DNA of 64,000 nt from Rostrohypoxylon terebratum (lineage: Eukaryota > Ascomycota > Sordariomycetes > Xylariales > Hypoxylaceae), in NCBI GenBank assembly GCA_022497145.1, contig MU385855.1:372001-436000 (forward strand), read 5' to 3'. Both the position numbers and the translations under genes were made by a program. Positions 59,105-64,000 of the stretch are shown here, piece after piece. The notes below the pieces were generated by a model. That model saw only the letters and a list, made by a program, of their open reading frames with translations. It searched no databases and was not told the origin of the DNA. Each line of letters begins with the position of its first letter. Positions within the stretch are counted from its first letter, which is position 1.

Positions 59105-62100
59105 ATGAGCGATGCCGACATGGATCCCTTAATGAGTCGGCATCCTAGCAAGCCTGGTCCTTCATCACCAACTTCAGCCCCAACTTCAAATAACAACAAC
59201 AACAAATTTGGATCACAGGACTTTTCACGAGATGTTGCAATGAAACACGATCAGAGAAGTAAAGGTCACGATAACGACGACCGCGACCGCGTCCGCGATC
59301 GTAGGGATCGTGATAAGTCTGATTTAGATCATCGAGTCTCAGCCAGTACTTCTCACTCTAGGCCATCTGCGTTACGGTCTCCGTCACCCAATTCACGACG
59401 GCCAGGAGCCCACGGTGGCAGGAGCAGGGGTGATCGCGATGATTCATTTTCTCAGCAGATTGAAAGACCTCGCAAATCAGATGTTAGTCAACGTGGACGA
59501 TCGCAAGAACGAGATAAAAACTTCGAAGACGATGGCCCGCGCGAGGCTAAAGATCGCCACTTGTGGGATGGCCGCGGTGAGAAATTTGAACAGAACAATC
59601 ATCGCAACATACCCACATCTCCCCGACACGGTCCAAGACGCAACAACGATTACGCGAGTCGCGGTGCAAGAGGTCGGTCTTTTTCTCCATCAAGGAAAAG
59701 ACGTCGGAGTCGGAGCCCTGCGCCTTTCCCGCCTACGCGCCCCAAGAAATCTAGGCGAGAGCGTGAACGAGACCGTCGACGTCGGACAGAGCGGGCTGAG
59801 AAAGTCGAGAGGGCGGAGAGGGAGCAGCTGAAAAACTCGATTCCGCCACCCCCTCGTAAACGTTCTCCATCTCCGGACTACGACGAACCTCGACCTAGAC
59901 ACGCCGACCGAAGCGATCCTTCCGAGCCGCATCGACATCGCCCGCGTAGCCGTTCGCCCCTTCGAGACGGTAACACCGAACGGGACCCTCCCCTTATTCC
60001 CTCGCCTCATTCGCATATGGATTCGCATATGGATTCGCAGACTCGGGATAGGAGTCGCTCGCTGCTATCTAGCTCACGGCGGTCATCTTTTTCACGCACC
60101 CATTCACCTCCTCGTCCCCTTGACGGACCACACCCTGGGTCATCGGAAGCTGAGTCACGCTCTCGTCGATCCTCTCTGGAGCACCCAAGGGCCGATTTCC
60201 CTCCTCGGTCACCTAGAGAGCGTGGATCTCGTCGTTCTCGTAAAAAGGGGAAATATCGAGAAGATGCAAGGTTTCCTCCCAGGGGTCACCTGGCATCTGG
60301 TGCAAATAGTATCGAAGTCAATATGTCTAGGCGACTAGAAAACAGAAGCGGTCCTAGTAGCAATGCCCAATTACCTCCGACTCGACCCGGAAATTCTCAA
60401 CAGAATGACCGCCGACCCGCCCATTCACCGACAAGGCCTACTTCAGCCTCTTTTCATGAATCTCCGATGTCACAATCACCTTATGGCAATGGCCGAGGTG
60501 GATGGGGTGGCCAACGCCAAAACTCACCTCATAGGTATGATCAATCAAAGTATTCCGGACAGAATTTACGTTCTTATAACAAATTTAGCCAACACCCTTC
60601 GCAACGCCCTCAAAGTAGTCATGGCCCACCTACTGGCCCCTCGACCCATCCCGTCTCCAATCAGTCACCGCCACACCCGCCCACTGGGCCTTCGCAGCCT
60701 TACTCCCGCGGTCGTAGTTTCTCTAGAGGAGGTTTCAGAGGTAGCTCTCACATTGTTCGGGGGGGCTACCGAAATGTGGTAGGCTCCGAAGTCGCTCCGC
60801 GGTCATCTGGTGTTGGTAGGGGAGTCACTGGCCAGTCTGAGGGTGATACTTCTCGACATCACAGCCCGCAACACGCTACGTCAAACCAGACCGAATTCTC
60901 CGAGCCGAAAGAAGCAGAAGAAGAAGAAGAAGAAGAAGCCAAAGATGATGATAATATATCTCGAACACCTAGAAACCTGCATAGCGAAGACTCAACAGAA
61001 AAGAATACTAACGAACAGATGCCACCCCCTCGACCTCCGCCTTCCGCCCCGACAGGTCCCTCTAGCTCGAAGTTCAGCTTCGCTTTCAAAGCCGCGAATA
61101 AGACTCCGGTTGCGACCCCTAAGCCTGAAATTTCCCAGAAATTCAATACGGCTCCCCAGAAGGAAACCCCGGTACTTGATGACAGAGATAGGGACAGAGA
61201 TAGGGACCGCGAGCGAGATCGCGATCATCGTGATCGTGATCGTGATCGAGGCCGTGATAGGGACCGAGACAGAGACCGGAATCGGGACCGGGACCGGGAC
61301 CGAGATCGTGACCGAGATTTACCTAAAGACACACCTAGAGAGCCTGCTTCTGCGAGGGCTAGATCCGATTACCATGCCAATAGAGGTCCTCCGGAGCCAC
61401 CGAGGACAAGAAAAGTGAAGAGGATACAGCGTCGGCTGAAGCCCAAGCCAGAACTGCCACCTGATCTTGCCGCATCCGATTCGGTGTTCTTCAGGAAACC
61501 TGGCAATGAATCGGTCGTGGGGTCTGGCACTTACGGCAAGGTCTTCAAGGGGCTTCATGTTTATACCAAAAAGCTTGTTGCCCTCAAGAAGATACGAATG
61601 GAGGGAGAAAGAGATGGTTTCCCTGTCACTGCCGTACGAGAGATCAAGCTTCTCCAGTCCTTGAAACACCCGAACGTCGTGAATCTACAGGAGGTGATGG
61701 TTGAGAAAAATGACTGTTACATGGTCTTCGAATATTTGTCTCACGATCTTACCGGTCTACTAAACCATCCTTCGTACAAACTCGACGCTGCGCAGAAGAA
61801 ACACCTCGCACTACAACTTTTTGAGGGGTTGGATTACCTACATAAACGGGGTGTCCTACATCGCGATATCAAGGCTGCGAACATCTTGGTGAGCAATCAA
61901 GGGGTCTTAAAGCTGGCAGATTTCGGCCTCGCTCGTTTTTACGCGAAACACCACCAGCTTGACTACACGAACCGTGTTATTACCATCTGGTATAGATCTC
62001 CTGAGCTATTACTTGGTGAGACACAGTACGACGCTGGAGTAGACATCTGGAGCGCAGCCTGTGTCATGGTGGAGATTTTCACACGCCATGCGATTTTCCC

Positions 62101-62716
62101 AGGCGACGGGGGCGAGATCAATCAGCTAGAAAAGATCTATGCCATCCTTGGTACTCCGAACAAAGCCGATTGGCCCGGCCTTATCGACATGCCTTGGTTT
62201 GAATTATTGAGACCAGGTTATCGCCGACCCAATGTCTTTGCGGAGAAGTATCAAGAGCGAGTGCCAGCAGCCGCTTTTGATTTGCTTGCAGCCATGTTTC
62301 AGTATGATCCAAAGAAGCGACCATCTGCAGCTGAGGTCTTGGAGCACCCTTACTTCACTACGGAGCAGCCGCCACCCAGACAAGCAATTGAGTAAGTGTC
62401 TCTTCTACATTTCCCTATCTGAGTGTGCTAACTTTCTTTCAGGCTTCAAGATTTAGAGGGAGAGTGGCATGAATTTGAGTCCAAGGCACTACGCCGAGAA
62501 AAGGAGAAGCAGGACAGAGATGCACGCCGTGCTGCTGCTGCCAAGGAAGGGGGTGGCCGTGACAAGGATAAGAAAAGACCGCCGTCTGCACATGATTCCC
62601 AACGAGAAAGCAAACGCCCTCACGTTGACGGACAACTGCCTCTGTTAGATCGGGCTTCTAGTTCTACTGCTAAACAGCCCGGCGAACCTGTAGCAAATAA
62701 GGTTGCGGCAGAGTAG
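59105..62716 (+). CDS. ctk1: CTK1/CDK12-type RNA polymerase II CTD kinase
   Basis: This is the catalytic subunit of the CTDK-I type complex that phosphorylates Ser2 of the Pol II C-terminal domain in elongation and 3'-end processing. Two exons, 59105-62391 and 62443-62716 (1186 aa), flank a 51-bp intron (GTAAGT, GCTAAC, CAG). The first ~780 residues are disordered and RS/RD-rich (SRKRRRSRSPAPFPP, and an RD dipeptide array at 61186-61320), like metazoan CDK12/13. The kinase domain is about residues 795-1090: glycine loop GSGTYGKVFKG, VALKKIRME, helix PVTAVREIKLLQ (the PITALRE/PSTAIRE equivalent), HRDIKAANIL, DFGLARFY, and T-loop ending TIWYRSPELLLG. The short tail after the intron (LEGEWHEFESKALRREKEKQ) is basic. 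Tandem HMDS coding units occur at 60013-60039. All catalytic residues are intact. Confidence 0.93.
61186..61320 (+). repeat. Coding Arg-Asp dipeptide array
   Basis: About 45 codons alternate Arg and Asp, with occasional Glu, His, Gly or Asn, inside the kinase N-terminal region. Codon choice varies (GAT/GAC, CGT/CGA/AGG/CGG), so it is not a simple pure DNA repeat. The peptide pattern seems to be kept by selection or older slippage. Confidence 0.85.
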
Positions 62717-63242
62717 GACGTGCCAGCAACAGCGGAGAACTTGCGGCTTACGTCTACTATTGCCGGTGATTACATTCGGCCCCCACCCATGTTTGGTCAA
62801 GTCTATTTTAGCAGGAGAAAAAATGTAAAGATGATAGGTGGTTTCCATCGCCGATGAAAAGTAAAAAGAGGTGCTTATACGTTGATTGACCTTATTGCAT
62901 GGAGGCGCTTTGGCGCTTGGTGGGTCCCGGGACATCATTACGGCAAAGGGAATTGTAGCGCATTCACGAAAGGTTACTGAGAGCTGGCATAGGGGCTAAA
63001 AATTCGCATCGGTGCGTAAATTCGCACTATCCGACAGCTTTAGTAGTGTAATGGAATATTGAGCATTATACGTTGTGTGATCTGATGGTAAAATTAATGT
63101 AAAGAGAACATCCATGGAGGTATAGCAGGCTTTCAATATAGGCATCGACGTCACCCGCTTACCTTTATCATCTCTTCTTTCTTCCTCTCCCGGAACCCTT
63201 TCCTGGTTTGAATAGGTATTAGGTATCGACAACGACGCAAAC
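62717..63242. other. Intergenic between convergent genes
   Basis: This is the shared 3' region of the kinase (+) and the oxidoreductase (-). It is AT-rich toward 63000-63110. No gene or repeat of note was seen. Confidence 0.55.
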
Positions 63243-64000
63243 TTATTTCGGCCAAGCTCCATTGCTAGTCCCCACAGCGGGCCAATTGCCGGCACGATCG
63301 GTGCCCAGATGCCGACCCTTCACCCACCATACGGCTAGGCTCGGGATCTGGAAACATCCCATCTGCCCGGTACCCCGGTCCGGTCCGATCGTCAGGCCGT
63401 ACACGACCTTGGGGTCGGCGGCGTACGGCGACACGGAGCCCGTGGTCAGGTACGAGGTGAACTGCGTCATCAGGTGGCGCGTCTGACGCTCCGCGTACAC
63501 GGCCTGGGCCGGTTCCAGCGCGCCCGCGTCGCCCAGCACGAAGATGTTGGGGTACGAGGGGCTGCGCAGCGAGGCGTCTTGCTGGAGACGGCCGGGGGAG
63601 GAGGGGCAGAGGAGGGAGGTGGGTACGAAGGATGTGTTTGGCTTGGAGCCGTAGGTCGGGATTAGGAGGTCCGCGGTTAGCGTCTTGGTTGCGGGGGAGG
63701 ATTCGTTGCTATTGCTGTCGCCGGAACCGTTCAGCGTGATTGTGATTGTGGTTTGCTTGCTGCTGTCGCCGGATTTGGTGGCGGCGGAGGTGGAGGTGGA
63801 GGTCACGCGCGCGGGGCCGATGTACTCGACGCCGAGCTTCTCGAGCTCCTTTTTCGCAGTCAGGCGGACGCCCTCTTTTAGGCGCGGCTCGAGGGGCAGG
63901 GGGTCCGTGGATAGCAGCGTGATCTTCTTCTTCCCGCTCTTGCCGTACGCGGAGCCCAGCTCGCCGGCGAACTCGACGCCTGTGGCGCCCGCGCCGGCGA
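63243..64000 (-). CDS. AIF/FSP1-like FAD oxidoreductase, 5' part outside window
   Basis: This is the C-terminal part of a pyridine nucleotide-disulphide oxidoreductase of the AIF/AMID/FSP1 group, which move electrons from NAD(P)H through FAD. The frame is open to the window edge (about 252 codons to the stop). The visible start is inside the NAD(P)H-binding Rossmann fold: AGAGATGVEFAGELGSAYGK, followed by LEPRLKEGVRLTAKKELEKLGVEYI. A Ser/Thr/Gly-rich insertion (TSTSTSAATKSGDSSKQ) interrupts the sheet, then LTADLLIPTYGSKPNTSFVP and the second FAD motif NIFVLGDAGALEPAQAVYAE. The C-terminal segment VYGLTIGPDRGTGQMGCFQIPS is typical of fungal AMID-like proteins. The first part of this fragment is very GC-rich. 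Confidence 0.86.
   Translation of the reverse strand, partial: AGAGATGVEFAGELGSAYGKSGKKKITLLSTDPLPLEPRLKEGVRLTAKKELEKLGVEYIGPARVTSTSTSAATKSGDSSKQTTITITLNGSGDSNSNESSPATKTLTADLLIPTYGSKPNTSFVPTSLLCPSSPGRLQQDASLRSPSYPNIFVLGDAGALEPAQAVYAERQTRHLMTQFTSYLTTGSVSPYAADPKVVYGLTIGPDRGTGQMGCFQIPSLAVWWVKGRHLGTDRAGNWPAVGTSNGAWPK

Overview
The window looks like genomic DNA of a filamentous ascomycete (Pezizomycotina, probably Sordariomycetes). The evidence is short introns of 46-100 bp with GT...CTAAC...AG signals, a HET-domain gene, a vib-1/Ndt80-type regulator, a HAM-2/STRIP subunit, and other genes of fungal type. Fifteen protein genes can be supported. Fourteen are complete and one runs off the right edge. 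For nine of the multi-exon genes I rebuilt the exon structure by hand from splice signals and reading-frame continuity. One further junction (vib-1 exon 3) is approximate.

Layout. 1-4.5 kb has no supportable gene. 4.5-14.2 kb is gene-dense: an unrecognised four-exon membrane protein (-), UTP13 of the small-subunit processome (+), the dolichyl-diphosphatase CAX4 (-) and an RWD-RBR ubiquitin ligase (+). 14.2-28.8 kb is a 14.6-kb stretch with no credible gene, full of short tandem repeats and TACCTAGGTA-like words. 28.8-38.1 kb holds vib-1, a basic coiled-coil protein and ham-2, all (+). 39.3-53.3 kb holds a mitochondrial tricarboxylate-type carrier (+), a NIF/FCP1-domain protein (-), RRP36 (+), COQ8 (-), a HET protein (+) and a putative seven-helix receptor (-). 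53.3-59.1 kb is gene-poor and contains a 119-bp inverted-repeat element that looks like a MITE. 59.1-62.7 kb is a CTK1/CDK12-type kinase with a long RS/RD-rich N terminus (+). The right edge holds the C-terminal part of an AIF-like FAD oxidoreductase (-).

How they relate. Most genes are single-copy housekeeping functions: ribosome biogenesis (UTP13, RRP36), N-glycan precursor recycling (CAX4), ubiquinone synthesis (COQ8), mitochondrial transport and RNA polymerase II CTD phosphorylation. There is no operon or clear metabolic cluster. The one thematic grouping is vib-1, ham-2 and a HET gene within about 22 kb. Their relatives act in hyphal fusion and self/non-self recognition, but physical linkage alone does not show a joint function.

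I found no clearly new biological system. The items most worth a second look are the seven-helix protein with its long tail, the NIF protein whose second catalytic aspartate is asparagine, the MITE, the 979-bp first intron of the carrier gene, and the repeat-rich gene desert upstream of vib-1.
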